DNA of 32,810 nt, taken from assembly GCA_015499985.1 (NCBI GenBank), contig JAAAUF010000455.1, positions 1 through 32,810 on the forward strand, read 5' to 3'. A program made the position numbers and the translations under genes. The notes below the pieces were generated by a model, which ran no database searches, was not told the origin of the DNA, and worked only from the letters and a program-made list of their open reading frames with translations. This stretch comes from Haplosporangium gracile. Taxonomy: Eukaryota; Mortierellomycota; Mortierellomycetes; Mortierellales; Mortierellaceae. Below, one piece after another: positions 1 through 11,330 of this stretch (position 1 is its first letter; every line of letters starts with the position of its first letter).

Positions 1-3000
1 CGATGTAAATCTTGGCAATGGCGTTGTAGACCTCGGGATCCTGGCTGCTCTCGTTGACCTTGACCTCCAACCAAGGCAGGAGGAGCTTCAAGCGGTTGCG
101 CTTCTCGGTCTGATCGACTAACTCTCCAATGGGCATGTCACCACGAACGGTCATCAACAAGCCCTTGATAACAGACTCGTCGCATCCAACGTCCAAAAGA
201 GCTCCAATGACGGCAGGAGTCCTAGAGGGATTGACCTTCTGGACATAGGTCTCGATGTACTTGGACAAGCTGTTCTGGTACAAATAGAGGACTAGGTCGT
301 GAACAAAGTCGAAACGGTCGCAGACAATGATCAAAGGAAGCTGGTCGGTTAACTTGGCGTCCTTGAGGAAGTTCTTGACCTTCTCGGGGTTGTAGTAGTT
401 GGACTCGCGACAGATGCGCTCGACCTCCTTGATCTGGCCAGTCTTGCAAGCAGCCTCGATGTACTTGTAAATGACCTCGGGATCCTGACTTAAGTTGACA
501 ATGGAGCCCAAGTAGTGGTAAAGCCCCTCGAAGGTGTTGAACGATTCGAAAAGCTCGATCAGCTTGGAGGCACCCAATTGATCAGAGTACTTGGTGGCGG
601 CCTGGACAACGATTTGCAGGTTCTGACGCATGCTAGAGCTCAACATCTCACGCAAGCACTCTAACGACTGCTCGACAGAGAGACGACCAAAGTAGGCAAT
701 GACCCAGTCGGGCTGCAAGAGGTGAGTGTGGACCAAGACACGCTTGATGTCAGCGTCCTCAGTATAGTGCTCCAAAGCTCTCTGGTAGAGTCCTGCCTTC
801 TCGCACATGCTGGCGATCGAAGCACGGTCGTAATGGGTGAACATCTCATTGCCCAAGATCGCATCGGCGACCTGAGGGGCGTGCATGAGGTTCATCTCGA
901 GCAAACGAGTTTGAAGATGAGCGTGCTGGGGTAAGTTGTCCTTGAGGGCTTCCAGCAAGAAGGCGGTCGCCTGCTGAATCATGTTCTGTGACATGAACAC
1001 ATCAACGACCTAATGTTTGAAAGCGTGAAAATATTTGGATACAGTGAGCAAGATTGTTCATCAGATCTGTATATCTGGATACATCAGTTCGCACCTAGAA
1101 ATAAATTTGTTCGTGAGATCATACCTTCTCCAAGTCGACCAAGGGTCCGCCCTCGTTGTTGGCGAGGAGAGTAGCAAACTCGGCGCCATTGTCGGGATCC
1201 ATGCGCATGATGTGCTGAAGGAGCATGGCATAGTCGGGGGTATAGCCGACCTTGTTGGCGTACAAGATGATCTTGGGATACTGCTTTGTCTCGGCAAAAC
1301 AGGCAATGACTTTGTTGGGGACATTGGCACGAAGGTACACGGATAGAGCAAGGTTCAGGTCGTGCTGCTTGACAATATCACCCAGCTCCTCGCTGCACTC
1401 CAGCTTGTCCTCTTTAAGCCATTTCTCCAAAAGCTGTTTACGGCCCTGAGCGAGTACGGGCTTGGCGAGCTCGAGCGACTCGTACTTGTTCAACTCTCCC
1501 TTCTCCAATAGGGTCACAAAGTACTGCAGAATAGGAGGGACCTGACCCGCCTGTGTTGGGATCGCCTTGAAGCGCTCAATTGTCTGAGGGGTACGAAGGT
1601 TACCCTATTCGCGACAGAAAATAACATATTTGAGTCAATATCCTATCCAAAAAGTTATAACTTCGGTGCATCGTCAAGATCCCCTGAACTTGCAGAATGA
1701 GCTTACTCTTGGCGAAGTGGCAGCAATTTTGGCGGCCTGGCTGAAATCTCCAGATTGGAAGAGCTGCTGGAAGCGCTGGACGTAGAGGTCATCAGCACCG
1801 GGCAAACCGCCGCGGGAGGCGACCTTGAGGGCCAACTCGGAGTTGCGAAGAGTGTTGACAATGTAGGGGACAAGGTTGGTTTCGTCAACGCTGACGGAGA
1901 GGACCTGACCCTTGCGGTTGACACCGATGACTCCACTTGTCGCTTCGTGCTCTGCTGTCACAAAGATTGTCTCGCCACTGATACGGTTCATGTAGATGCA
2001 GGTTCCAGTCTCGAGGTCGTAGAGGTGAATGAATCCGAACTTGGTGACCAAGAAGATGATGCCGTACTTTTGACTGATCTGCATGGCGACAGGAAAATCA
2101 CCACTCGCCTCAGGAGGGAAGAAGACATCAACAGCCTTTTTTGCGTATACTGGGTTGCCGTCCTTGTGGTCAACCTCAACAACGTGCAACTAAAAAGTTC
2201 AAGGCCGAAACGATTCCTTGTTAACGTCTTCTCAGTGGAGACACTTTTCATTACGGTGAAAATGATATCCATGAAAATAGCCCTGTCGTCATATACCTTG
2301 GCTCCGACTGCGGTGCGAACAGCAAAGGCAAACAGCTTTGTAGGAGAGTTACCACCATCCAGCGTAAGCTCAGCAAACGCGGCAGAGTGACCCTCAATAG
2401 GCTGACTGACACCACGCTCCTTGGAGTACAGCTGCATTGAGCCAGCAACGCGTCCCTCCTACATGTGTAAAATTAAATATGAAAAATGATAAGCTCTTGT
2501 TAGTTGTATTGTCCTGGTTTTTGTAACAAGTTTATCATTCCATAATTCCGCGCGCCATAGTCCACCGAGACTCACCTTGGACGAAATTCCGACGAGGACC
2601 ATCCACTTTTCGTCCGAGTTAATGCGGTAGTTGATAATCTGCGCTCCACTCATACTGGGGTGGCGGTCAAAGACCTTGACGGGCTGGGACTCGCCCTCCA
2701 TAGACCAGTGGTAGACGGAGGTACTGGTGACAAGGGCCAGCGATTTGAGAGAGATCCACTTCCAGAACTCGACGTCGTCGTGCATCAGGTGCGATTTTAC
2801 TTTGGTCTTCATCTCCAAGTTGAAAATCTGCAGCTGTCGTCCGGCTGATTGCAGTAATAAACATGTGTTGCAATTGATGAGAAGATGTAACTATTAGTTT
2901 GTGAGAAAGACTTTTGGTCGAATATGACACGCTCAAACAGAAAAACAAAAGAATTCCCTTGACAAAAAAGCAAATAGTACCTTTGAGGGCGATAACTTTG

Positions 3001-3462
3001 CTGGCTGGATGCATGATGGCTGAGTCGGCTGTGATGGGTCTGCGGATCACATTGGAGGGGTCAGTCAAGTCGATAATGACAACCAGGTTCTGCTCGCCTG
3101 TCGTATCCCGGACGCAGATGAAACGGTCAGATTCCAGCGTGAGAGTGTTGAAGCCGATACTTGCTGCATTGATGCCCAGGTTTTGGAGCTACCATTATAT
3201 CATTACGTGTCCGACGGAGAGTCAAAATAATACACAAAAGTCGAAAGAATAGAAAAGTAGTTCGTTAGAAAAACAAAGTCGTCGTCCTAGGGGCGTCGTT
3301 GTAAAGGATCCTTCTACTTCCTACTGCACGCATACATGCAAGGCAGCAAAAGGAACAAAAGCGCGCGACTGCAGTCGCCTCTCCCCACACGCGCCATTGC
3401 AACAGTAACGTTTGTTGTACCTGGCAGTGTTCCTGGAAGCGAATGGGCAGGGGTTCCGCCAT
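1..3462 (-). CDS. CHC1: clathrin heavy chain, 5' part (gene runs off the window)
   Basis: Structural heavy chain of the clathrin triskelion, which coats vesicles at the trans-Golgi, endosomes and plasma membrane. Seven exons join in phase: 3462-3421, 3188-2981, 2844-2576, 2458-2297, 2189-1707, 1604-1125 and 1009-1, giving 884 residues of a protein normally about 1,650-1,700 long. The start is fixed by [12 protein letters not shown] at the first ATG of exon 1, matching the family N-terminus. The beta-propeller terminal domain is clear: [14 protein letters not shown] second exon (here [10 protein letters not shown]), [44 protein letters not shown]. The linker and first heavy-chain repeats follow, with NKYESLEL and [24 protein letters not shown]. 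All introns are GT-AG. No stop or frameshift interrupts the frame. The distal leg and the trimerisation hub lie outside the window. It shares an 838-base upstream region with the divergent GYP8-type gene. Identity is certain from sequence similarity; function is from the family. Confidence 0.98.
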
Positions 3463-4300
3463 TGTGTATGTGTTTTATTCTATTCATAGAACAAGGAGCC
3501 AAGGCCAGGTTATTACGTAGTAGTGAAAGGGCGTGCCCAGGTGAAGGAAACAAAAGAACGAATAAGTAGAACAGCAAACAATGGAAGCATAGCAATAAAG
3601 GCAATAAGAAATATCGTACCGAGAGGGAGGTGGTGCGAGTAAAAAGTAGATGGGCGGCAGGTGCTAGATGAAAAAGAAGACGAAGAGTGACCCTCAGACA
3701 GGCAGGTTTGCTTTCTTGTGTATGACGTTGAAGTGAGAGTGAGTGCGAAAGTGGAGGGTTAGTAGTTGTAGTGTTGGTTAATGAATGGTGGTGGTGGTGG
3801 TGGTAGTGGTGAATGGCGGTAGAGTAAGCGTGAGGGGGTCGGGGGTCAAGGGTAGCGTGAGTGAGGGAAGAGTGGAGAAGAAAAGGAAGAAAAGGAAAGA
3901 GAGAGGGATAAATACAACTGTGCCAGGGCAATTTGGTTCAGCCTTCAAAATTATTGTTCGACAAGTTGTGTCGCGAGTAACCTTGCAGCTGCACCTGGTG
4001 CACATTGTACGTGGCATGGCTAACACGCAACGGCCATTCTACACGTGATGTCTGGCTCAAACGCAAGGATGAACCAAAGGAATAATTTTCCTTCTTACTT
4101 TTGAACAAGGGCTCAAGCAACATTTTTCTACTTTTTTTTTTTCTTTCTTACTTTACCTTCACACAACTTGCATCTCCCCTCCTTTCCTTCATTTATTCAT
4201 TCATTCGTTCAAGAAAAACACAAAAACAACAACACTTTCTGTCGCCATTCCTTCCCTCAAACCAAGAACCCTCCTTGTCGCCTTCGCCGTTATCCTGGTC
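3463..4300. promoter_or_regulatory. divergent promoter region between CHC1 and the GYP8-type gene
   Basis: This 838-base stretch separates two start codons that face away from each other, so it must hold both promoters and 5' leaders. The GYP8 side (about 4131-4300) is a T/C-rich leader with ATTCATTCATT-like repeats. A short GGT microsatellite sits near 3787-3803. A GATAAATA element at 3907-3914 is a weak TATA-like candidate. Open frames in this stretch are low-complexity and look non-coding. No defined factor site could be assigned. Confidence 0.55.
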
Positions 4301-6189
4301 ATGACGCGCGCAAGACAGCTTCACGCGGGCTTCCTTAGCTCCAGGTCCTCCAGCCACTCCTCCGGAGGCGGCTCACTTCGAAACCGAAGGCCCAAAACCA
4401 AGGATTCTCTCGTCAAGGAAAAGCGCATCCGTAGACTGGATGAGGCCATTGTCACAGGAAACATTGAAGAACTTCGTAAACTATCCGTCACCGGACCAGG
4501 CTTTGTCACCGACGGCATCCGACGCCGAGCATGGTAACAAATCGTACTTGCTTTCTTATCGCGCGTCTTGCTTGTTGTTTTTAAAGTTATTCTTTACTAA
4601 CAGACATAACATTAAATGCTGGGTCACAACCATGAATAGGCCGCTGTTGTTGCGCACCCATGTCCCAAGAAGACAACCCAACGTTGACACATCAGTACCA
4701 CACAAAGACGATGACCAAGTCCGCTTGGACGTGATCCGTTCCTTCACTCATCTCAGCAGTGAGACAAGTAAGATGAGCCTTATATCCAGGAGAACAAAAA
4801 GTGAGTAGAAGGCAGAAGAAGGCATAAAAGACTCATGAAAACATCTCTGTCTACTTTTAACCATGGAATAGAGAGTCAGCAAGCATATAAGAAACAGAAA
4901 CAGGACGAACTTTTGCATGTGATTCTCGATGTCCTGCAGCGACACCCAAAACTCTCCTACTATCAGGTGCAGAGTCAGATATTTCACACCATGCAGGATA
5001 AAGGCATGTCATTGACGCAGGAGTCAATTCAGGCGCTTCAAAACTAATATCGCCTTGTCGTTTTCGATGATGATAGGGATTCCACGATGTTTGTACTTGC
5101 TTGATTGTAGTTTTGGGCAAGGAAGCCGCAACATTTGCGGCAGAGACCTTGGCGATGTTCTTTTTCAGGGACTGCATGCTGGACAATCTGGAGCCTGTGC
5201 TGGAGCAATTGTCACTGATGACGGCTCTCTTGAAGCTGGAGGATCCAGAGGTCCAAGAGTTTCTGGACAGGTAATAGCAACATCAGGCGAATGAGCAAGC
5301 TGGAAGAGCAGAAGGGCTGTATAGATCTAATTTTCTCATTCGTCAACATCTCTATCACTGAAAATGCAAATAGATCGGAAACACTCCCGTTCTTCCCGCT
5401 GAGCTGGGTTATTACATGGTGCGCTCACGACCTTCAGGACTTTGACAAAATTGCTCGACTCTATGACTTTTTGCTCAGCTTCAACCCTCTCACGTCCGTC
5501 TACATGGCTGCTGCTGTAAGAACTAAGTTGCAGGAAATCATCGCTCGTGTTGATTTTTAAAGGATATACGCACGGGATATGTGGAAGCAGCTTGACTAAT
5601 TTTTTGCACATTTGTTATCTCGATATAGGTCGTCATGTCACGGCGGGAAGAGTTACTGGAAGTCGAATGTGACAACGCAATGGTCCACACCTTTTTGACC
5701 AAATTTCCCAAGAACGTCGATCTGGAGCTGATTATCTCACACGCTCACCAACTCTACACAACGTACCCACCAGAAGCACTCCAGAAGCGCTCTGAAATCT
5801 GGCTGGACGAAAAGTATATACACCTGTCAACTATCATGAAACCATTTCCGACTCATGTTTCCATTACACATACCCGGACAAATTACTGACCCGCTGCTAA
5901 AACTCTTATTTGTAATAGCTCTTGTATCAACACGTTCAGTCGGCCGGGAATGCATCTTTACGACAGTGCAGACGAAAAAATCGCATCCACGCCCATTGAT
6001 TTCACACCAATTGACGAACTCTTGAGCAAACCCAGGATCAAAAAGGAAAATGATGCGTCGGCATTGTCAAAGTACCCCAAGAACTCGCTACAGCTTTATC
6101 GCCGCAACATGGCGACCATGCTTGCCTTCTCGGCAGCCTCGATGGGCACTGCCGCGCTCATCCTCTTGAATTCAGCCATGTTCAGGTAA
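4301..6189 (+). CDS. GYP8: TBC-domain Rab GTPase-activating protein, Gyp8/TBC1D20 type, tail-anchored
   Basis: Predicted GAP for Ypt1/Rab1-class GTPases on early secretory membranes (known role of TBC1D20 and Gyp8). Seven exons close in phase: 4301-4533, 4640-4758, 4872-4966, 5077-5270, 5374-5515, 5629-5813 and 5919-6189, giving 412 residues. Both catalytic fingers of the TBC domain are visible: the arginine finger R111 in RLDVIRS and the glutamine finger Q149 in SYYQGFHDV. Further family blocks are LSWVITWCAHDLQDF, ARLYDFLLSFNPL and FPKNVDLELII. A single hydrophobic segment (about residues 385-408, MLAFSAASMGTAALILL) lies almost at the C-terminus, as in TBC1D20, fitting a tail anchor in the ER. 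The exon 2 donor was chosen (AGCA|GTGAGA) because it gives the family spacing between arginine finger and next helix; a later GTGAGT at about 4800 would add 14 residues. The stop at 6189 overlaps a possible donor (AG|GTAACG), so an alternative tail is possible. The gene converges with the PRA1 gene. Confidence 0.93.
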
Positions 6190-6581
6190 CGTAAAGCTGG
6201 GTTGACTAGAGGCTTTGATGTTTTTGTGTTGACAGCCTTTTTCTTCTTGGCCGTGAGTCTCAAACCTTCACTTCTTTTTTATGCTTTGTCGTGTTGTAGA
6301 GAGTGGTTGGTCAACTCGGGACTTCGTTAAAGCAAATATCTTTCTTCTGTGCATAGGACATAACTCAAAACGCGGGTCAAAATTTAGCACACGACACTAG
6401 TAATCTCTGACGACTTTCTAATGATAACGATAATTTGAAACGCAAAAGCTTAGGCCCCAGAACCCAGAACACAGTAAGAATCCTTGAAAATATGATATGA
6501 AATGAGTAAATGGAGGGAAGGAATTTATTAAACAGGGCGGGGGATATTATGAAAAAAATAAGGGAAAGGGTGCTTCTTTCT
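6190..6581. other. convergent 3' region between GYP8 and PRA1 genes
   Basis: The stretch between two facing stop codons holds both 3' untranslated regions. A minus-strand AATAAA-type polyadenylation signal (TTTATT on the plus strand, 6524-6529) lies about 55 bases past the PRA1 stop. No coding potential was recognised. Confidence 0.5.
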
Positions 6582-7646
6582 TTAGACGACAGAAGCAAAT
6601 TCGCCCTCAACACCCTCCTGCATCACTGCAGCGTGTCCGAGGATCGTGACAGCGCTGGCACCTACATGGGATCAAAGGACAGAACAAGCGTAAAAGTGTG
6701 AGTGAGTGAGCGTGGCAGGGCAAGGTGGTCGGAGGGTAAATAAGACAAGACGGAAAAAGATGTCATGATCGGTTGTTTCCAAAGATGTAAATAAAAATGG
6801 CAAAGTTCGATGACATACCGACGATCCAGAAGACGGTGCCGATGGTTGAACTGAAGAAGAAGAGGACGACAGAGATACCGATGAGGACAGTCTTCAATTG
6901 ACCGGCCTGGTAGGTATTGGGCCCAATCCTGACACCCTCTGGGGGGATCCTGTTGATAAAGTACATGCCTCCGATCACAAAGGCTACGCTGAACATCAAC
7001 AAGAAGTTTGTGATCCTGCGTGTGTTTGTATGGCAAAGAGAGTGATTTTTTGGTCCAATAAGAACAGGACAACAGAGAGAGAAGTGGTTTTCGTTAGTGC
7101 ATGTTGTGGTGTTTGTGTACAGATCCGTTCAGCTTTGCAATCCTTGCCCCCAATCGAGGTATTTTCCTGTGTGTCGTGTGGATATGTTGTGTGTTATGTA
7201 AACGTACAAGCTGTAGGCGGTGATGGCGAGGAACATCAAGAGATAGTTGCCCTGGAAGTAGTTGAGGTTATAATTGAATCTTGAGGTGACATCTATTTGG
7301 AAGTAGCAAGATGAGAAAAATGCGTCAGTCTTGCAGCACTAGTTCGTTCTAAAGTCATCTCGTTCTACCATCTCTCTTCTTCGCTCCTTCCTTTTAACTA
7401 CTTCCCAGACAACGAAAGAACAACGAGAAAAAACGTACTGGCGAATCCAGAGGGCATGGAAAAGCGATTCCGGTCGAAGAACTCTCCTACGGGTCTGAGG
7501 GATGAGAGACGCTCCTCACGCAGCTTCTGGAGGTATCCGAGACCAAAGTTGGCAGCGGATGAGGCGACGGCAGAGGCCTCGTCGGATGAGGGGAATCCGC
7601 CTGTGAAGGGGTTGGTAGCAACGGGGGTGTAAGCTGGAGCGGCCAT
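6582..7646 (-). CDS. YIP3: prenylated Rab acceptor 1 family protein (PRA1/Yip3)
   Basis: Small integral membrane protein of the ER/Golgi that binds prenylated Rab GTPases and helps their membrane delivery (family knowledge). Four exons, 7646-7439, 7292-7208, 7015-6819 and 6661-6582, join in phase to 189 residues, close to the 176-185 of yeast Yip3 and human PRAF1. The conserved core block is seen at residues 53-82 (PVGEFFDRNRFSMP, then SRFNYNLNYFQGNY). It is followed by two helical hairpins, about residues 86-118 (LLMFLAITAYSL ... VAFVIGGMYFI) and 133-176 (TVLIGISVVLFFF ... ILGHAAVM). The C-terminus is acidic (EGVEGEFASVV). The N-terminal 50 residues are a polar tail facing the cytosol. The start is the first ATG and carries a typical fungal MAAP beginning. 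Its neighbour GYP8 acts on Rab1-type GTPases, so the two genes may touch the same pathway; the adjacency may be chance. Confidence 0.94.
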
Positions 7647-8800
7647 TATCGTATGTATACTCTTCTTTAGTTGTCGGTTGATGGTACTTGGTTGCTGGTT
7701 ATCGGCAGTAGGTATGTGAGTGAAGAGAGGGAAAGAAAAGAAAAAAAAAGTCGGTGAATTGAAAGGATGCCGTCCCTTTTTATTTTTTTTGTACTGTACT
7801 TCTTCAGCACATGTGGAAGGTCAGACAGGGGCCACGTACGAGAGATTGACATCTGCTCATCTGTCTGTCTGTCTGCCCAGGCCTTTGACAAAAAAAGAAA
7901 ATTCAAGGTCACAGAGTTCAGACTTCTCGCCGCTCGAACTCTCGACTCTTGGCTGAGATAAAACAAGCTCTTGGCAACCACTAATTGCAAAGCAACGCAG
8001 AGTCACAGACACAACAGCCCTCTCTCTTTCGATGTCACCGACAAAAATACTTTTTTCCCGCTCTCAAATCCTCAAATACTTGACTAAAGCTCGGACCTCT
8101 CTACCTGGTTCCCTACTTTTTTTTTTTTTTTTTTTTCCTACGTAGCAAAAAATAATAATAGGTAATTGGTTTGATGGGAGGGGCATCCAGGCTGCTCACC
8201 AGAATACACAGGATGCAACAAAGGCGTTCTTCAGTAGTATAACCTTTGCACCAGTGCACAATTCCAATTTGTCTGGCGCCTCGATGCAATTGTACCCTCG
8301 ATTCAACATCATAGCAACTAGTCAAACACTATGACAGAAAAAACCCCCTTTAATTGCGAAGCAAAAGAAACAAGTCGTGCTGGTATGAAATCAACGCAAA
8401 GAAAAAAAAAACTACGCTCGCTACCAACTAATGGGAGCCAAACTCGACAGGTTAGAGGGCTTCTATTTCCTTTTTGTGTTGTCTCTTCCATTCCCGCCGG
8501 GTCCATTTTCAAGAATTGGAATCAACCAAACAAACTTGTCGCTGGCATAGTGAACTCCTTTTTCAGACAAACGATTCGACTCAGTATTCTCGTGCTACCT
8601 TGGTAACCATTAGACCTTGAGAATCATTGTGAATAGTCATTGCCAATGACAACGACCCGACACGGATAGTCAGGTTCACATTCACATAAAATGCCGGACC
8701 CCGCCACCATCTCCTTATTTTTGTTTTCTTTTTGCACTCTTACACACCATACTTCCGTCGTACCTCTCATCTATCCTTCGCCCTTGATCACTACTCAAAA
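7647..8800. promoter_or_regulatory. divergent intergenic region, PRA1 and hevein-like gene promoters
   Basis: This 1.15-kb gap lies between two start codons in opposite directions. It contains a run of 20 T at 8117-8136, a TCTG microrepeat near 7861-7876, and a CATAAAAT element at 8685-8692, about 110 bases upstream of the hevein-like gene start, which is a plausible weak TATA element. Short open frames here show no recognisable protein and are judged non-coding. Confidence 0.45.
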
Positions 8801-9663
8801 ATGCATTACCAATCCCTTGCGCTGCTGGCTATGGTCTGCTCTGTCGTCCTGGCTCGCGAAGATACTGCTGAGATGTGCACCGGGGATTTGTCCTGTAATG
8901 AAGGATACTGCTGCTCCAGCCAGTAAGTTTATTGATTATCATTTTTGTTGAAGTTAAGGCACCACACGATCACACCTCCATAATAGGTTAGTACTCTGAC
9001 CACTCCCTTTTCTACTTATTTTTCCTTCCATGTTTAGCGGATTCTGCGGCCGATCGACGATGCACTGCAGCCTCTCTTATGGATGCAACGAGCTCAAAGG
9101 CGCTTGTGGAGTTGTGTATGTATAATACACATCTTTGTTAAGCCCACAATGACACAAAACTCTCGCGCGTGAGAATTCCATTGACATGTATTTTTTTTTA
9201 AAAAAATTCAACTTCTTGCGATAGCGTGTTGGACCAACAAGACTGGCCTCGCGTAATTTCATACAAGGAGCTCAGTCAAGGCTCGATGGAGGATCTGGCT
9301 AAACAACTCGCCGATCAAGGATCTCACGTCTCGCCCGATGAGTTGAAGGCTGGCGTCACGATCGAGAGTATCCTTGAAGGAGGAGTCGCCGAGAAGGAAA
9401 AAATGGTCGCTAGCAGTACCGCTGATGGCAACAGCAACGCTCGACCTGTTGCGTCTTCCGTGGACAATGTTCATCTCCCATCTTCTGGCTCTTCCTCTCC
9501 TGAGCCCGAAGGCGCGCTGTTGGCAGAGAAGGATTATAGCAACAACTCTAAAGCTACCTCGAAGGAGACGACTGAAGCGTCTGTCGCCAAGAGCGATGCC
9601 CACAAGTTGACCGTCAGCGTTGCCGGTGCTGTCCTTGGAGCCTTTATCTGGTTCTTTTTTTAA
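8801..9663 (+). CDS. secreted hevein-like (chitin-binding type 1) protein with C-terminal GPI-type tail
   Basis: Likely a cell-surface protein of the fungal wall. Three exons, 8801-8922, 9038-9115 and 9225-9663, join in phase to 212 residues. Residues 1-18 form a signal peptide (hydrophobic LALLAMVCSVVLA before RE). The mature N-terminus is one eight-cysteine domain with C26, C32, C37, C38, C44, C51, C57 and C64. The spacing and the CCSSHGFCG block match the hevein fold (CCSxxGxCG). Residues 66-190 are a Ser/Thr/Ala-rich, probably glycosylated stalk. The last 18 residues (LTVSVAGAVLGAFIWFFF) are a hydrophobic tail with no basic residues after it, as in GPI-anchored proteins. Two positions that are aromatic in hevein (W21 and Y30) are His41 and His50 here; only Phe43 keeps the aromatic character, so chitin binding should not be assumed. 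The start gives a proper signal peptide; upstream frames do not. Confidence 0.86.
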
Positions 9664-10669
9664 TTATTTTTATGAATATGACCACATAAATTGCCGCCAT
9701 TTCCCGACCTATGTCCCTGAGCGTAGTTTTTGATCTAAATTGATCAATTTTAAGTGGCTTGTGCAGTTGTATGTGTGAGACGAGTGTGCCATTAATTAAT
9801 TTTGACCAGTGCGCCAGTCAGGGATCCTTCTTTCGCTTAATCGAGACTTTTTCACTATGGTACATTGACGAACCATATCGATGCGATCCATACATCGATC
9901 GATCGACACACCCATCCATTTATCTATCCGCCCTATCGACAATCATCGCCAGCACCGTCGTCTATCAGTTCAACGCCCACATCTGACCCCTCAGGAAGCC
10001 CGACTGTTGCCATTTTTTTTCGTGCACCCGGCATCAACATCAGCATCACACCTCTCCAGCAGGCAAAGGCGATTATTTAAAGGTCATGGGGAAACTCTGA
10101 TCCACTACCCGTTTTCACCTAAAGCACGGTCAGCGCCTTCCCTGTTTACTGGACAACGACAACCCTGGAACTGCCAGTCAGAAATGCTGTCGAAGACTAG
10201 CCCTAGTACGTTTTTTTCTTTAGCCTTTGCGAAAAAGCTGAGGGGGAGAGCGTAGCCTTGTCTTGCTTTCGTTAGTTGTTCTGATGATTGGCGGTTTCCG
10301 AGGCGGTGTTGGACGGGAGCAGGAGCGCCCCGGGATCTAAGCCAAAGTCGTGGTTGTATTTTAAAGCGGGAAACGGGAAACGGGACACGTTGAGGCACTT
10401 TGGCTACACATCGCCGGGAGCACCAGTTTCACGCGGGATAGTCCAACAACTCCGCACCTTCACCTGCGCAGGATCCGACGGACCCACCCTTTTCCTTTTT
10501 TTTTTATCGTCCTTTATCAATATACCGACAAAGAACATTCACAAAACTGGGAGAGGGCGGTTTCGAAGCGGGCACATACACACTTTTTTCGATAAGAGTT
10601 GCGGTCTTAATAACTTCGTCTTATTTTGTACTCTCTATATCATATCTTAAAAACCAATGTGTATAATAG
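9664..10669. other. intergenic region upstream of RPL11
   Basis: About 1 kb without a recognised gene. It should contain the 3' end of the hevein-like gene and the RPL11 promoter. An 8-base direct repeat (CGGGAAA-type, three near copies at about 10367-10385) lies about 330 bases before the RPL11 start. A GATC/ATCGATCGATCG palindromic cluster lies near 9886-9904. The long plus-strand frames here are low quality and have no supporting homology. A short first exon of RPL11 may be hidden here. Confidence 0.4.
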
Positions 10670-10705
10670 TCCGCTGAAGACCAGACCCAAAAGTCCACCA
10701 ACGCC
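10657..10705 (+). other. possible 5' extension / intron acceptor of RPL11
   Basis: The 36 bases before the RPL11 ATG stay open in frame and encode [12 protein letters not shown], resembling the polar N-terminal tail of uL5 (yeast begins MSAKAQNPMRDL). Immediately before lies TATAATAG, which looks like a 3' splice site. This suggests a first exon ending in phase 0 after the initiator Met. I searched the upstream kilobase by eye and found no ATG|GT that fits, so the extension remains unproven. Confidence 0.4.
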
Positions 10706-11330
10706 ATGCGCGAGTTGCGTCTCGAGAAGCTCGTTCTCAACATTTGCGTCGGTGAGTCCGGAGACAGACTTACCCGTGCCGCCAAGGTTCTCGAGCAGTT
10801 GACCGGTCAGACCCCCGTCTACTCCAAGGCTCGCTACACCGTCCGTACCTTCGGTATCCGTCGTAACGAGAAGATCGCCGTCCACGTTACCGTCCGTGGC
10901 CCCAAGGCCGAGGAGATTCTCGAGCGTGGCCTCAAGGTCAAGGAGTATGAGTTGAAGAGGTCCAACTTTTCCGAGACCGGCAACTTTGGCTTCGGTATCC
11001 AGGAGCACATCGATTTGGGTATCAAGTACGACCCCTCCATTGGTATTTATGGTATGGACTTCTTCGTCTGCATGAACCGCCCCGGTAACCGTATCACCAA
11101 GCGTCGCCGTTGCGTTGCCAAGGTTGGCGCCAACCACCGTGTCAACAAGGAGGAGACCATGAACTGGTTCAAGCAGCGTTACGATGGGTAAGCCTTTGTT
11201 TTCTTTTTCGGCGTGCACCTTTTTTTGACGCGTTTTTCCTTTCTAAGTTCGGCTCCTTAGACACCATTTATTAACCATGCTGCATCTCTTTTTCTTACAA
11301 TCTAATAGTATCCTTACCAACAAGAAGTAG
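10706..11330 (+). CDS. RPL11: 60S ribosomal protein uL5 (RPL11)
   Basis: Large-subunit ribosomal protein that joins uL18 and 5S rRNA in the central protuberance. Two exons, 10706-11187 and 11309-11330, give 167 residues from the ATG used here. Hallmarks are [80 protein letters not shown] and a Lys-rich end (ILTNKK). The last exon is only 22 bases; the intron splits the Gly codon. Yeast and animal uL5 carry about 8-10 residues before MR(E/D)L. In frame, 10670-10705 would read [12 protein letters not shown] directly after a TATAATAG acceptor-like site, so the true start may be a spliced upstream exon. A polyadenylation signal AATAAA sits at 11374-11379. Codon use is strongly biased to C-ending codons (CGT/CGC, GTC, AAG), as expected for high expression. 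Confidence 0.98.

Noticed and set aside
3314..3931. Minus-strand 205-codon frame upstream of clathrin
   Set aside because: His/Ser/Leu-rich translation of repeats (GGT tract and pyrimidine leader); it overlaps the clathrin first exon and intron.
10640..11218. Minus-strand open frame of 192 codons over RPL11
   Set aside because: Shadow of a highly codon-biased ribosomal protein gene on the plus strand.
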